DNA of 64,000 bases from Variovorax boronicumulans (GTDB taxonomy: Bacteria > Pseudomonadota > Gammaproteobacteria > Burkholderiales > Burkholderiaceae_C): positions 124,001-188,000 of the forward strand of contig NZ_JARXVG010000012.1 in assembly GCF_029892485.1 (NCBI RefSeq), in the 5' to 3' direction. The number at the start of each line of letters is the position of its first letter. Positions within the stretch are counted from its first letter, which is position 1. Shown here piece after piece: positions 1-11,025 of this stretch. The notes beneath the pieces were generated by a model. The model was not told where the DNA came from. It ran no database searches and worked only from the letters and a program-made list of their open reading frames with translations. Position numbers and translations under genes: made by a program.

Positions 1-7
1 GCTGCCT

Positions 8-2239
8 GTGCTTTTCACGCCCTCCCGCCGGGCCCTCGCCGTGGCGGTGCTTGCCGCGGCCTGCGCGCACCCGGCCTGGGCGCTCGTCACCTTCGACGAA
101 GTGAAGCGCGATTTCCGCTCCTCCGACACCGCAGTGCTCGACCGCAACGGCGAGCTGCTGCAGCGCGTGCGCACCGATGCCACGGTGCGGCGCGGCCAGT
201 GGATCGCGCTGGCGGACGTGTCGCCGGCGCTGCGCACGGCCATGGTGCTGAGCGAGGACCGCCGCTTCTACGAACACAGCGGGATCGACTGGCGCGCGGT
301 GTCGTCCGCCGCCTGGGGGAACCTCTGGAACACGCGCACCCGGGGCGCATCGACCATCACGATGCAGCTCTCCGGCCTGCTGGACGACGAGCTGCGCCGC
401 GCGTCGGGCGGCCGCAGCTTCACCCAGAAGATCGGCCAGACCGTGGCCGCCGCGCAACTGGAGCGCAGCTGGCGCAAGGACCAGATCCTGGAGGCCTATC
501 TCAACACCGTGCCGTTCCGCGGCGAGATCGTGGGCATCGATGCGCTCTCGCGCACGCTGTTCAGCAAGGCGCCCAGCGGCCTCGATGCACGCGAGGCGGC
601 CGTGGCCTCGGCGCTGGTGCGCGCGCCCAATGCCAAGCCCGCGCTCGTCGCGCAGCGCGCCTGCGAGGTGTTGCGCGCGATGGAGCCCGAGCAAAAAGTC
701 GATTGCGACGCGATCGACATGTTCACCAGCGCGGCTGTGCAGCGGCGCGCCTTCGATGCCAATGAAGGCATTGCGCCGCATGCCGCGCGGCGGGTGCTGC
801 GCGAGATGCGGGATGCGGCAAGCGCCGCTCCGGCCGCCCCGCCGAAGGGCAAGGAAAACAGCGTCCGCACCACCCTGCGCGCACCGCTGCAGCGCTTTGC
901 GCTCGACTCCCTGCAGCGCCACCTGCGCGAACTGCGCGACCGGCATGTGGAAGACGGCGCGCTCGTGGTGCTCGACAACGCCAGCGGCGAGGTGCTCGCG
1001 TGGGTCGGCTCTTCCGGCCCCTTGAGCCAGGCGGCCGAGGTCGATGGCGTGACCGCGCTGCGCCAGCCGGGCTCCACGCTCAAGCCGCTGCTCTACGGCC
1101 AGGCGCTTGCCGAGAAGCGGATCACCGCGGCCTCGCTGATCGAAGATTCGTCGGCGCAGATCAGCACCGCGAGCGGCCTCTACATTCCGCAGAACTACGA
1201 CCGCCGGTTCAAGGGCCCCGTCTCCGCGCGTACGGCGCTGGCCGCATCGCTGAACGTGCCGGCGGTGCGCACGCTGGTGATGGTGTCGCCCGAGTCGTTC
1301 GCACGCAGCCTGCGTGCGGCCGGCCTGCCGCTGCGCGAAAGCGGCGACTACTACGGCTACAGCCTCGCGCTCGGCAGCGCCGAGGTGTCGCTGCTGTCGC
1401 TCGCCAACGCCTACCGCATGGTGGCCAACGGCGGGCGCTACGGAACGACGACGATGACCGCGCAGCCGCCGGCATCTCCCGCCGACAAGGCGAAGGCCGC
1501 GGCCGTTGCGCCACTGCTCGACCCGCGCGCCGCCTTCATCGTCGGCGACATCCTCTCCGACCCGAACGCGCGCACCCGCACCTTCGGCCTGGACAGCATC
1601 CTCTCCACCCGCTTCTGGACCGCGGTGAAGACCGGCACCAGCAAGGACATGCGCGACAACTGGGCCGTGGGCTGGTCGCAGCGCTACACGGTGGGCGTGT
1701 GGGTCGGCAACGCGAGCGGCGCCTCGATGTGGGACGTGAGCGGCACCAGCGGCGCGGCGCCCGTGTGGGCCGAGGTGATGCGCTTCCTGCACGCGCGCGA
1801 ACCCAGCCGCGCGCCCGCGCCGCCCGCCGGCCTCGTCGAGGCGCGCGTCGAATTCGGCCCGGCCGCCGACGGCAACGCCATCGAGGCGGCGCGCAGCGAG
1901 TGGTTCCTGCAGGGCACCGAGCAGCCGCTCTTCGCGCTGGACACCGGCATGGCGACCGATGCCTTCGCCGCGCGCATCACCGCCCCTTCGGACGGCACCA
2001 TCATCGCGCTGGACCCCGACATTCCGCCGCTGCGCCAGCGCGTGCGCTTCGAGTCGGAAGGGCGCGGCGTGCAGTGGCGCATCGACGGCAAGCCCTTTGC
2101 GCGGGGCAACAGCGCGCAATGGCTGCCCTGGCCGGGGCGCCATGTGATCGAACTGGTGGATGCCTCCGGGAAGGTGGTCGATCAGCGCAAGCTCGAAGTG
2201 CGCGGCGCGGGCGTGGTGACGAAGAGCGCGCGCCGATAA
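8..2239 (+). CDS. pbpC: Penicillin-binding protein 1C (bifunctional class A PBP)
   Basis: Periplasmic peptidoglycan synthase with an N-terminal signal or anchor segment (about residues 8-26). A GT51 transglycosylase domain follows, with catalytic glutamates at E83 (in SEDRRFYEH) and E162 (in LEAYLN). The transpeptidase domain carries the nucleophile in STLK (S356, K359), the SxN motif as SLN (414-416) and KTGTS (541-545). The tail from about residue 650 fits the PBP1C C-terminal domain. At 743 aa it is close to the usual length of about 770. The GTG start lies 8 bases from the window edge and the frame is open to that edge, so the true start could be upstream. PBP1C genes often follow an alpha-2-macroglobulin gene, which would lie outside the window. 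Confidence 0.93.
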   Translation: MLFTPSRRALAVAVLAAACAHPAWALVTFDEVKRDFRSSDTAVLDRNGELLQRVRTDATVRRGQWIALADVSPALRTAMVLSEDRRFYEHSGIDWRAVSSAAWGNLWNTRTRGASTITMQLSGLLDDELRRASGGRSFTQKIGQTVAAAQLERSWRKDQILEAYLNTVPFRGEIVGIDALSRTLFSKAPSGLDAREAAVASALVRAPNAKPALVAQRACEVLRAMEPEQKVDCDAIDMFTSAAVQRRAFDANEGIAPHAARRVLREMRDAASAAPAAPPKGKENSVRTTLRAPLQRFALDSLQRHLRELRDRHVEDGALVVLDNASGEVLAWVGSSGPLSQAAEVDGVTALRQPGSTLKPLLYGQALAEKRITAASLIEDSSAQISTASGLYIPQNYDRRFKGPVSARTALAASLNVPAVRTLVMVSPESFARSLRAAGLPLRESGDYYGYSLALGSAEVSLLSLANAYRMVANGGRYGTTTMTAQPPASPADKAKAAAVAPLLDPRAAFIVGDILSDPNARTRTFGLDSILSTRFWTAVKTGTSKDMRDNWAVGWSQRYTVGVWVGNASGASMWDVSGTSGAAPVWAEVMRFLHAREPSRAPAPPAGLVEARVEFGPAADGNAIEAARSEWFLQGTEQPLFALDTGMATDAFAARITAPSDGTIIALDPDIPPLRQRVRFESEGRGVQWRIDGKPFARGNSAQWLPWPGRHVIELVDASGKVVDQRKLEVRGAGVVTKSARR

Positions 2240-2289
2240 GCATGCACGGCGCCACGACAACAAAAATCGCAACTGGAGGGCCGATTCCG

Positions 2290-3759
2290 ATGCTGTGTCG
2301 CAAGGGGCCGAAGACAGCCTGGCCATGGCTGCAGTTGTGGATGGGGCTTTTGTTCATCGCCATGCTGACTTGGCATGGCGGCGCACAGGCCAGGCCTGTC
2401 CCAGTGCCCGCGATGGACTCGCGCGTGGTCGATCTCACGAAGACGCTGGGCGCGCGCGAGGCCGACGCGCTTCGCGGCGACATCCGTGGCCTCGAGCAGA
2501 ACACGCAGGCCCAACTCGCGGTGCTGATCGTGCCGACCACGGGCGAGGACTCCATCGAGCACTACGCCACCCGCGTTTTCGCCGAGTGGCAGCTCGGCCG
2601 GGAGGGCGAAGACGACGGCGTGCTGCTGCTGGTGGCGCTGAAAGACCGCAAGATGCGCATCGAAGTCGGCACGGGCCTGGAGGGCAGGATCACCGACATC
2701 CAGGCCTCCCGCATCATCGACCAGCAGATGAAGCCGCGCTTTCGCGACAACGACTACGCCGGCGGCATTCAGGCGGCCGTGCAGTCGCTGTCGGAGCTGA
2801 TCGATGCGCCCACGGCGATGCTGCCGATCGAATCCGAAGCGCCCGCGCCGGAGGAAGAGAAGCAACACCCGCTCGCGGCGTTCATGCAGCCTCTCGAAGA
2901 CATGCAGGTGAACTGGGCCGTGCTCGGCGCGATGCTCTGGACGCTGGCCATCGGCATCTGGTACGGGCGCAGCGCGCCCACCGACGGGGCCGGGCCGCGC
3001 GTGGTGGTGCGCGGCACGGGCAAGCGGGTCCGCAAGGCGCGCCGCGCCGCCGAACGCGAAGCCGCGGTGGGCTCAGCGTTGTGGGCCGACCTGCAGACGC
3101 AGGAAACGCCGCCCCGCAAGCGGCCAGGCCGGCTCACGGTGCTGGGACTGGTGGTCGCCGGCCAGGCGGCGGCGGCGCTGGCGGTGATGAATCTCGCACT
3201 GCCGCTCTTTCTCCTCACGCCCACCGGCCTGGTGTACGGCGTCGGCTACCTGTCGGGCCGGTTCAAGGGCGCACGCCGGTTCTTCATCGGCCTGGCGGTG
3301 GTGATCGCGGGCCTGGTCGCCCTCGGCGTCTACCTCGGCGCGGACCGCTTCTTCTGGGGCCTGCTCTGGGCCATGTGCGGCGGCGTCGCGCTGCTGTTCA
3401 CGAGCCTCATCGTCATCGGCAACCGGAAGAGCTGGCAGCGCAGCCAGCTGGGCTTCTTCATCCGGTGGGTCATCGTGCTCGGCATCCTCGGCTTCATGCT
3501 GATGGAGACGAACCCGGGCCCGGTGCCCGACGAGAGCTGGATCCCCGCCGCGCTGGCGACCTTCCTTGCGCTGCTGTTCGCCTTCCTGCCGTTCGAGGGC
3601 GGCGGCGGGGGTGGCGATGACAACGACGGCAGCGACAGCGGATGGAGCAGCAGCAGTTCTTCAAGCAGCAGCAGTTCGTCGGACAGCTCGTCCTCTTCGT
3701 CTTCTGACAGCGGCGAGGGCGGCTCCAGCAGCGGCGGCGGGGCATCGGGCAGCTGGTAA
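2290..3759 (+). CDS. TPM-domain (YgcG-type) membrane protein
   Basis: A 489-aa protein. The ATG at 2290 has a GGAGGG ribosome site about nine bases upstream, which decides it over the ATG at 2242. A signal peptide (about 1-34, ending AQA) is followed by a TPM domain at about 45-172, containing the segment EVGTGLEGRITD. Then comes one membrane span near 209-226 and about five more after residue 280. The tail is acidic, then glycine- and serine-rich, ending GGGASGSW, which is usual for this family. TPM proteins are linked to membrane quality control and, in plants, to photosystem repair; the bacterial role is unsettled. It follows pbpC by about 50 bases and may be co-transcribed. Confidence 0.85.
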   Translation: MLCRKGPKTAWPWLQLWMGLLFIAMLTWHGGAQARPVPVPAMDSRVVDLTKTLGAREADALRGDIRGLEQNTQAQLAVLIVPTTGEDSIEHYATRVFAEWQLGREGEDDGVLLLVALKDRKMRIEVGTGLEGRITDIQASRIIDQQMKPRFRDNDYAGGIQAAVQSLSELIDAPTAMLPIESEAPAPEEEKQHPLAAFMQPLEDMQVNWAVLGAMLWTLAIGIWYGRSAPTDGAGPRVVVRGTGKRVRKARRAAEREAAVGSALWADLQTQETPPRKRPGRLTVLGLVVAGQAAAALAVMNLALPLFLLTPTGLVYGVGYLSGRFKGARRFFIGLAVVIAGLVALGVYLGADRFFWGLLWAMCGGVALLFTSLIVIGNRKSWQRSQLGFFIRWVIVLGILGFMLMETNPGPVPDESWIPAALATFLALLFAFLPFEGGGGGGDDNDGSDSGWSSSSSSSSSSSSDSSSSSSSDSGEGGSSSGGGASGSW

Positions 3760-3846
3760 CAGGGTACCCACCCGGTCAAACGCCAGCTATCCACCGCCCT
3801 GCGAGTGCCTTAGGATGGCCCCGCCTCCCACTCCCACGGCCTCCTC

Positions 3847-4767
3847 ATGGATTCATTGACCGCACTCTGGGGTGACTTCCTCGTCTTCGCGGGCGTCATC
3901 TTCGGCATCCTGCGGAAAGTGCCCGACGTCTTCTGGGCCGCCCTGATCGCGGCGGCACTGGCCTTGTGGGGCGTGAAAGTGGCCAACCGGGACAACGCCC
4001 GGCACTTCATGCGCCAGCTGCGGCACGACAAGGACGAGAAGGCCGCCCAGCGGCTGGCGGACCTGCGCCGCGACGTGTACCTGCACGCGATCGACCAGTT
4101 CGTGCACGCCAGCTCCTACCTGAGTTCGCTGCCGATCGCGGACCTGAACAAGTCCGACGCCGCGCAGCCGCTGCAGGGCTTCTTCGCGGCGGCCGCCAAG
4201 CTGCAGATGGTGTCGGAAGCCAAGACCTCCGCGCTGGTGTCCGACCTCATCGGCACCTTCAGCGCGCTGCATTTCAAGCTGATCGGCGCGGCCCAGCCGA
4301 TCCAGCAGGTGCTCAGCGAGATCGACTTCTACACCACGCTCTGCGAAGGCGCGGTGGCCGAGCAGAAGCGTGCGCTCTCGGCCATCGACCAGTTCGTTCC
4401 GTCCGGCAACGCCGAAAGCGACGAGGCCAGGCGCCGCGCGCTCGACCTCGCGCTCGACACGCAGACCAAGTTCCTGCGCGACCACAGCGAGATGCGCCAG
4501 GCGCTGCACGTCGAGCGGCATGCGCTGCACGGGGAGTTCGTCAAGAGCCTGATGCTGGGGCTGCAGGCGATCAACACGAAGATGCAGCCGATCATGGTCG
4601 CGATCCGGCGCGAGCTGAACATCGACAACCAGATCGATGTCTATGCGGACGCCGTGTCCGAGCAGCAGGACCGCGTGGCGGGCGCCGTCGCCGAGCTGAT
4701 GGCGCAACTGGACGATCCGAGGCAGGCGCCGCCGCGGACGAAGCCCGCCAGTCTCGAGAACCGCTGA
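3847..4767 (+). CDS. Hypothetical membrane-anchored helical protein
   Basis: No family recognised. The 306-aa product has one or two N-terminal hydrophobic segments (about residues 10-22 and 29-45), followed directly by a basic, charged stretch and a long predominantly helical body rich in Leu, Ala, Gln and charged residues, consistent with coiled coil. This suggests an inner-membrane anchor with a cytoplasmic helical domain. The charged body has no catalytic motif I can see. No clear Shine-Dalgarno precedes the ATG, but codon use matches its neighbours. It stands alone, 87 bases after the TPM gene. Confidence 0.7.
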   Translation: MDSLTALWGDFLVFAGVIFGILRKVPDVFWAALIAAALALWGVKVANRDNARHFMRQLRHDKDEKAAQRLADLRRDVYLHAIDQFVHASSYLSSLPIADLNKSDAAQPLQGFFAAAAKLQMVSEAKTSALVSDLIGTFSALHFKLIGAAQPIQQVLSEIDFYTTLCEGAVAEQKRALSAIDQFVPSGNAESDEARRRALDLALDTQTKFLRDHSEMRQALHVERHALHGEFVKSLMLGLQAINTKMQPIMVAIRRELNIDNQIDVYADAVSEQQDRVAGAVAELMAQLDDPRQAPPRTKPASLENR

Positions 4768-4831
4768 CCTCGGGGAGGGCCGAAGGGCGAAGAGCCCATG
4801 AGGCCGACTGCGACTTTGCGCGGCTGCCAGA

Positions 4832-4854
4832 ATTCATCCAATGATTCAATGAAT
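4832..4854. promoter_or_regulatory. Inverted repeat at the GntR gene start (possible operator)
   Basis: ATTCAT (4832-4837) and ATGAAT (4849-4854) form a perfect 6-base inverted repeat with an 11-base spacer; the right arm covers the likely ATG of the GntR gene. FadR-type GntR proteins commonly bind short dyads near their own promoters, so autoregulation is plausible. The arms are short and AT-rich, so chance cannot be excluded. Confidence 0.3.
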
Positions 4855-5550
4855 AGGCACTCACCAGACATGCTGGCCCAAGCCCCCCGAACCTCCCTGG
4901 CGGATGCCGCCGCCGACAGTATCCGCAACGAAATCTCCGCAGGCCGCTGGGCCATCGGCGCGCGCATTCCCATCGAACCGCAGCTCGCCCAACTGCTGGG
5001 CGTGAGCCGCGGCACGGTGCGCGAAGCGGTGAAAACGCTGGTCTCGCGCGGGCTGCTCGAAGTGCGGCAGGGCTCGGGTACCTATGTGCGCTCGGGCTAC
5101 GACCCTTCGGCCAGCCTGCAGAAGATGCGCCTGGCCAGCCTGCGCGACCAGTTCGAGGTGCGACGCGCGCTCGAGGTCGAGGCCGTCCGGCTCGCCGCGG
5201 TGCGCCACACCGCCCGCGACCTGCGCCGCCTTCACACCCTGCTGGACAAGCGCGGCGTGCCCGATGCGGCCGACGGCGGCGCAGGTTTCATCGAACGCGA
5301 CCTGGCCTTCCACCTGGCCATCGTCGACATCTCGGGCAACCTCGCGCTGGCCGAGACCTGCCGCTTCATCACCGGCTACATCAAGGAAACCATCGCGAGC
5401 AGCATGGGCACCAGCCTGCCCGAGCCCGACGAGGCCGCGCACCGTTCCATCGTCGAAGCCATCGCGACCCGCGACCCCGATCGCGCCGCCACTGCCGTGC
5501 GCGACTTCATGGCACCGATGCTCAACACGCTGGCGCTGGGGACGGCATGA
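4849..5550 (+). CDS. GntR-family (FadR subfamily) transcriptional regulator
   Basis: A 233-aa DNA-binding regulator. The N-terminal winged helix contains LAQLLGVSRGTVREAVKTL followed by the wing sequence RQGSGTYV. The C-terminal FCD ligand domain keeps the spaced acidic and histidine residues expected for metal or carboxylate binding (ERDLAFH and a later AAHRSIV). The ATG at 4849 lies in a dyad; in-frame alternatives are 4798 and 4870. Its stop overlaps the start of the downstream MFS gene as ATGA, so the two are translationally coupled and the regulator probably controls that transporter. Confidence 0.88.
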   Translation: MNRHSPDMLAQAPRTSLADAAADSIRNEISAGRWAIGARIPIEPQLAQLLGVSRGTVREAVKTLVSRGLLEVRQGSGTYVRSGYDPSASLQKMRLASLRDQFEVRRALEVEAVRLAAVRHTARDLRRLHTLLDKRGVPDAADGGAGFIERDLAFHLAIVDISGNLALAETCRFITGYIKETIASSMGTSLPEPDEAAHRSIVEAIATRDPDRAATAVRDFMAPMLNTLALGTA

Positions 5551-6863
5551 GCGCAATTCCTTTTCAGGCGCAGGCCGGCGCCATCCATCGCAATCCGCAG
5601 ACAGCGACCGGCACCGCCGAGGAACTGCTGATCGACGCCGAAGTCGACAGCCAGCCGCCGCCGCGCCCTACCCCCACACCCAGCCTCGCCCGCCGCATCC
5701 TGCTCGGCGCGAGCGTGGTGCTGATCGCGTTCAACCTGCGGCCGGTGTTCGCCAGCCTCTCGGTGGTGCTGCCCGAGATCATCCAGGCCACCGGTCTCTC
5801 GGCCACGGCCGCGAGCCTGTTGACCACGCTGCCGATCCTGTGCCTGGGCGTGTTCGCGCCGCTCGCGCCCTGGCTGGGCCGGCGCTTCGGCACCGAACGC
5901 ACGCTGCTGGGGTGCATGGTGCTGATCCTGGTGGGCACGGTGCTGCGCGGCACGGGCAACATCCCGCTGCTGTTCCTGGCCTCGGCCATCGCGGGCAGCG
6001 GCATCGCGGTGTCGAACGTGCTGCTGTCGGGCCTGGTGAAGCGCGACTTCGCCAGGCAGGCGGCGCTGATGATGGGGCTCTACACGATGGCTGTTTGCGG
6101 TGGCGCCGCAAGCGCCGCGGGGCTCACCGTGCCGCTCGAACATGCACTGGGCGGCGGCTGGACCTACGCCCTCGCCATGTGGGCCGTGCCGGCCCTTTTG
6201 GTCACGCTGCTCTGGGCGCCGCAGGCGTTGCCGCTCAAGCCGGTGGCGAGCGAGTCGGGCTTCACGGTGCAGGGCCTCTGGCGCGACAAGCTGGCATGGC
6301 AGGTTACGCTCTTCATGGGGCTGCAGTCCGCCCTCGCCTACATCGTGATGGGCTGGCTCGCGCCGATCCTGCGCGAGCGCGGGCTGGGCGGCGAGACGGC
6401 CGGCTACGTGGTGTCGCTGTCGGTCATGACGCAGGTGGTGACCTGCCTCGTGGTGCCGGCGCTGGCCGTGAAGCTGCGCAACCAGCGGGGGCTGGGCGTG
6501 GTGCTGTCGCTGCTGACGGTATGCGCGATGCTGGCCATGCTGTTCGCTCCGCTTGGCGCCGTGTGGCTCTGGGCCGTGATGCTGGGCATCGCGCAGGGCG
6601 GCACCTTCGCGCTCGCGCTCACGATGATCGTGCTGCGCTCGCGCGATTCGCACATCGCCGCGCATCTCTCGGGCATGGCGCAGGGCGTGGGCTACACGGT
6701 GGCCGCCTGCGGGCCGCTGCTGGCGGGGCTGCTGCACGGGTGGACGGGCAGCTTCCGCGCCTCGGCGTGGCTTTTCGTCGGGCTGGGCATCGCGCTGGTG
6801 ATCGCGGGGCTGGGCGCGGGGCGCACGCTGTACGTGGGCGCGGTGACGGTGCCGAAACACTGA
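5547..6863 (+). CDS. MFS transporter, CynX/NimT (cyanate permease-like) family
   Basis: A 438-aa integral membrane protein with about 12 predicted spans. The first span contains VVLIAFNLRPVFASLSVVLP, typical of the CynX/YycB branch. About 50 hydrophilic residues precede it, longer than usual, so a later start is possible; the ATGA overlap with the GntR gene favours the annotated one. Family members move cyanate, 2-nitroimidazole or related small solutes. The substrate here is unknown. A cyanase gene lies 8 kb away, not in this operon. Confidence 0.82.
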   Translation: MSAIPFQAQAGAIHRNPQTATGTAEELLIDAEVDSQPPPRPTPTPSLARRILLGASVVLIAFNLRPVFASLSVVLPEIIQATGLSATAASLLTTLPILCLGVFAPLAPWLGRRFGTERTLLGCMVLILVGTVLRGTGNIPLLFLASAIAGSGIAVSNVLLSGLVKRDFARQAALMMGLYTMAVCGGAASAAGLTVPLEHALGGGWTYALAMWAVPALLVTLLWAPQALPLKPVASESGFTVQGLWRDKLAWQVTLFMGLQSALAYIVMGWLAPILRERGLGGETAGYVVSLSVMTQVVTCLVVPALAVKLRNQRGLGVVLSLLTVCAMLAMLFAPLGAVWLWAVMLGIAQGGTFALALTMIVLRSRDSHIAAHLSGMAQGVGYTVAACGPLLAGLLHGWTGSFRASAWLFVGLGIALVIAGLGAGRTLYVGAVTVPKH

Positions 6864-6900
6864 GCTGGCGACGGCAGCCGATGAGGTACAACCTCGCCTC

Positions 6901-7545
6901 GTGAACACCACCCCCTCGCACTCCCCCATCCTCCGCCTTCAGGACGTAGGCTTCGCCTACCCCGACCAGCCGGCCATCGCCGCCGGCTGGAACGCATCCG
7001 TCGGCCCCGGCATCACCCTGCTGTACGGCGACACCGGCGCCGGCAAATCGGCGCTGCTCCAGGTGATCGCGGGCGTGCTGCCGGCGACCCGAGGCCAATT
7101 GACGGTCGAAGGCACGAGCCTCCGCGCCTCGCCCGAGGCCTACCGCCGCAACGTGTTCTTCGTCGACCCGGCCACCGACCGCTTCGACCAAGTCACCGCG
7201 CGGGCCTGCACCGCAACCCTCCGCGAGGGCGATGCGCACTTCGATGAAGCCCTCTGGCAGGCCCTGGTCGAGGGCTTTTCCCTGCCCCCGCACATCGACA
7301 AGCCGATGTACATGCTCTCCACCGGCTCCAGGCGCAAGGTCTGGCTGGCCGCCGCCCTCGCCTCGGGGCGCCCGCTGGTGCTGCTGGACGAGCCCACGGC
7401 CGCGCTGGACGCCGGCTCGGTCCGCTGCCTCTGGGGCGCCCTGGCCGAACTGGCGAAGCAGCCCGGGCGGGCCTTCATCGTCGCCAGCGCCGCGCGGATC
7501 GACGAGGTGCCGCTGGCCGCCACCATCGAGCTGCCCCTGCATTGA
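6901..7545 (+). CDS. Stand-alone ABC-type ATPase subunit
   Basis: A 214-aa single ABC domain. Visible motifs are Walker A GDTGAGKS (43-50), a signature-like LSTGSRRK at 139-146 in place of canonical LSGGQ, and Walker B LVLLDEP (D163, E164). Translation starts at a GTG. No permease or binding protein adjoins it: upstream is the complete CynX-like MFS gene and downstream is isocitrate dehydrogenase. Its size and compact form resemble CcmA-like or short export ATPases. The partner is not evident from this window. Confidence 0.75.
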   Translation: MNTTPSHSPILRLQDVGFAYPDQPAIAAGWNASVGPGITLLYGDTGAGKSALLQVIAGVLPATRGQLTVEGTSLRASPEAYRRNVFFVDPATDRFDQVTARACTATLREGDAHFDEALWQALVEGFSLPPHIDKPMYMLSTGSRRKVWLAAALASGRPLVLLDEPTAALDAGSVRCLWGALAELAKQPGRAFIVASAARIDEVPLAATIELPLH

Positions 7546-7556
7546 CAGAGCCTCTC

Positions 7557-7574
7557 GCGGGGAGATAACCCCGC
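7557..7574 (+). promoter_or_regulatory. Perfect GC hairpin between the ABC ATPase and icd
   Basis: GCGGGG (7557-7562), loop AGATAA, then CCCCGC (7569-7574) form a perfect 6-bp stem 11 bases after the ABC ATPase stop. No T tract follows, so it could be a weak terminator, an RNA stabiliser or a leader structure for icd. Confidence 0.35.
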
Positions 7575-7682
7575 CAGGTGTCCAGACGGGTCGCCGCCCG
7601 GCGACAATCGCGGATTCCGGCGGCCAGATCCCGCCGGAAGTTCCCGCCACCCCGACCCCCTCAGCTTTACGGAAGCAAGCGC

Positions 7683-9920
<2,238 letters not shown>

Positions 9921-9972
9921 CGAAACCGGCAGCGTCTGCGCTTCATTGCTGAAGCCTGATGCATGCCTCGAC

Positions 9973-10002
9973 AACGGCCTGCCGCACACGCGGCAGGCCG
10001 TT
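9973..10002 (+). terminator. Strong 12-bp stem-loop after icd
   Basis: AACGGCCTGCCG, a 6-base loop (CACACG) and the exact complement CGGCAGGCCGTT form a perfect 12-bp stem about 50 bases after the icd stop. Only two T close the stem and no T tract follows, so it may act as a terminator or mRNA 3' end stabiliser. Confidence 0.7.
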
Positions 10003-10079
10003 GGCGCTTGTGGGCCGCAGTCGATGTCACGGGGCTAGACTGTTCGCCCGTCAATCACGCTGCGAAAGGCAGGCCATTC

Positions 10080-10415
10080 ATGAAACTCTGGTTGATTCCC
10101 TTCGCCTTTGCCGCAGTTGCCGGCGCGGCCCACGCCGCCGAGAGCTGCGAGGTGCTGCGCGCACAGATCGAAGCAAAGATCGGCGCGGCAGGTGTCACGC
10201 GGTTTGCGGTGCTCGTCGTCGATGCCAACGCACCAGCGGCCGGACAGGTCGTGGGCAGTTGCGAGCTGGGCACCCGGAAGATCGTCTATCAGCGTGAGGG
10301 CGACGTGTCGGCCCCTGCCGCGGTTCCGGCGCCAGCCCGCTCGCCCGAAGACGACGACATCCTGACGGAATGCAAGGACGGCACGGTGTCCGTCGGCGGC
10401 GACTGCAGGCGCTGA
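10080..10415 (+). CDS. Small secreted DUF1161-family protein
   Basis: A 111-aa exported protein with a clean signal peptide (about 1-20, ending AHA). The mature part has the DUF1161 pattern: an early cysteine in ESCEVLRAQIEAKI, a middle strand pair FAVLVVDAN, then VVGSCELGTRKIVYQR. An extra C-terminal tail contains a second cysteine pair (TECKDGTVSVGGDC). Function is unknown for the family. The gene sits between the icd hairpin and a flavin reductase gene 19 bases downstream, with which it may share a transcript. Confidence 0.8.
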   Translation: MKLWLIPFAFAAVAGAAHAAESCEVLRAQIEAKIGAAGVTRFAVLVVDANAPAAGQVVGSCELGTRKIVYQREGDVSAPAAVPAPARSPEDDDILTECKDGTVSVGGDCRR

Positions 10416-10434
10416 CAACTCAAGGGGCTCGACG

Positions 10435-11025
10435 ATGGCTGACAGGATCCTGGTGTTCTATGGCTCGTACCGCTCTGACCGCATGGGCGTGCGGCTCGCG
10501 GACTACATCGTCGCGGGCCTCCGCGCGCGAGGCGCAGACGCGGAGCTGATCGACGCGAAGGCCGTCGACCTGCCGATGCTCGACCGCATGTACAAGGAAT
10601 ATCCCAAAGGCACGGCGCCTGCGGCAATGGAAGCGCTGGCGGAGAAGATCCGCACGGCGGACGCTTTCATCTTCGTGACCGGCGAATACAACTGGGGCCC
10701 GCAGCCCGGCTTGAAGAACCTGACGGACCACTTTCTCGAGGAGTGGTTCTGGCGGCCGGCCGCCGTCGCGAGCTATTCGGCGGGGCGCTTCTCGGGCGTC
10801 CGGTCGGGGACAGCCTGGCATTCGATCCTGTCGGAGATGGGAATGGTGGTGGTGTCGAGCACGCTGGCGGTGGGACCGATTTCGCAGACGCTGGATGCGG
10901 ATGGAAAGCCGATCGGCAGCGCAGGGGAATCGCTGGCGCGAGCCTTCCCCCGGTTCGCCGACGACCTGGCCTGGTGGACCGAGGCTGCGCGCGAGCAGCG
11001 GGCGCGCAAGGCGCCGCCTTACTGA
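10435..11025 (+). CDS. NADPH-dependent FMN reductase-like flavoprotein
   Basis: A 196-aa protein with a flavodoxin-like fold. The N-terminal phosphate loop reads VFYGSYRSDRMG, and the middle contains the FMN and active-site segment FVTGEYNWGPQPGLKNLTDH, both typical of the NAD(P)H-dependent FMN or quinone reductase family. It is cytoplasmic and lacks a signal. The natural substrate cannot be inferred. Its last 7 bases overlap the end of the convergent nucleoside deoxyribosyltransferase gene. Confidence 0.85.
   Translation: MADRILVFYGSYRSDRMGVRLADYIVAGLRARGADAELIDAKAVDLPMLDRMYKEYPKGTAPAAMEALAEKIRTADAFIFVTGEYNWGPQPGLKNLTDHFLEEWFWRPAAVASYSAGRFSGVRSGTAWHSILSEMGMVVVSSTLAVGPISQTLDADGKPIGSAGESLARAFPRFADDLAWWTEAAREQRARKAPPY

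Noticed and set aside
1000..2289. Upstream extension of the TPM gene into pbpC
   Set aside because: The frame is open by chance; the GGAGGG site and signal peptide at 2290 fix the true start.
3600..3759. Serine/glycine run as an unusual repeat or sequencing artefact
   Set aside because: Gly/Ser-rich tails ending in GASGSW are ordinary in TPM-domain proteins.
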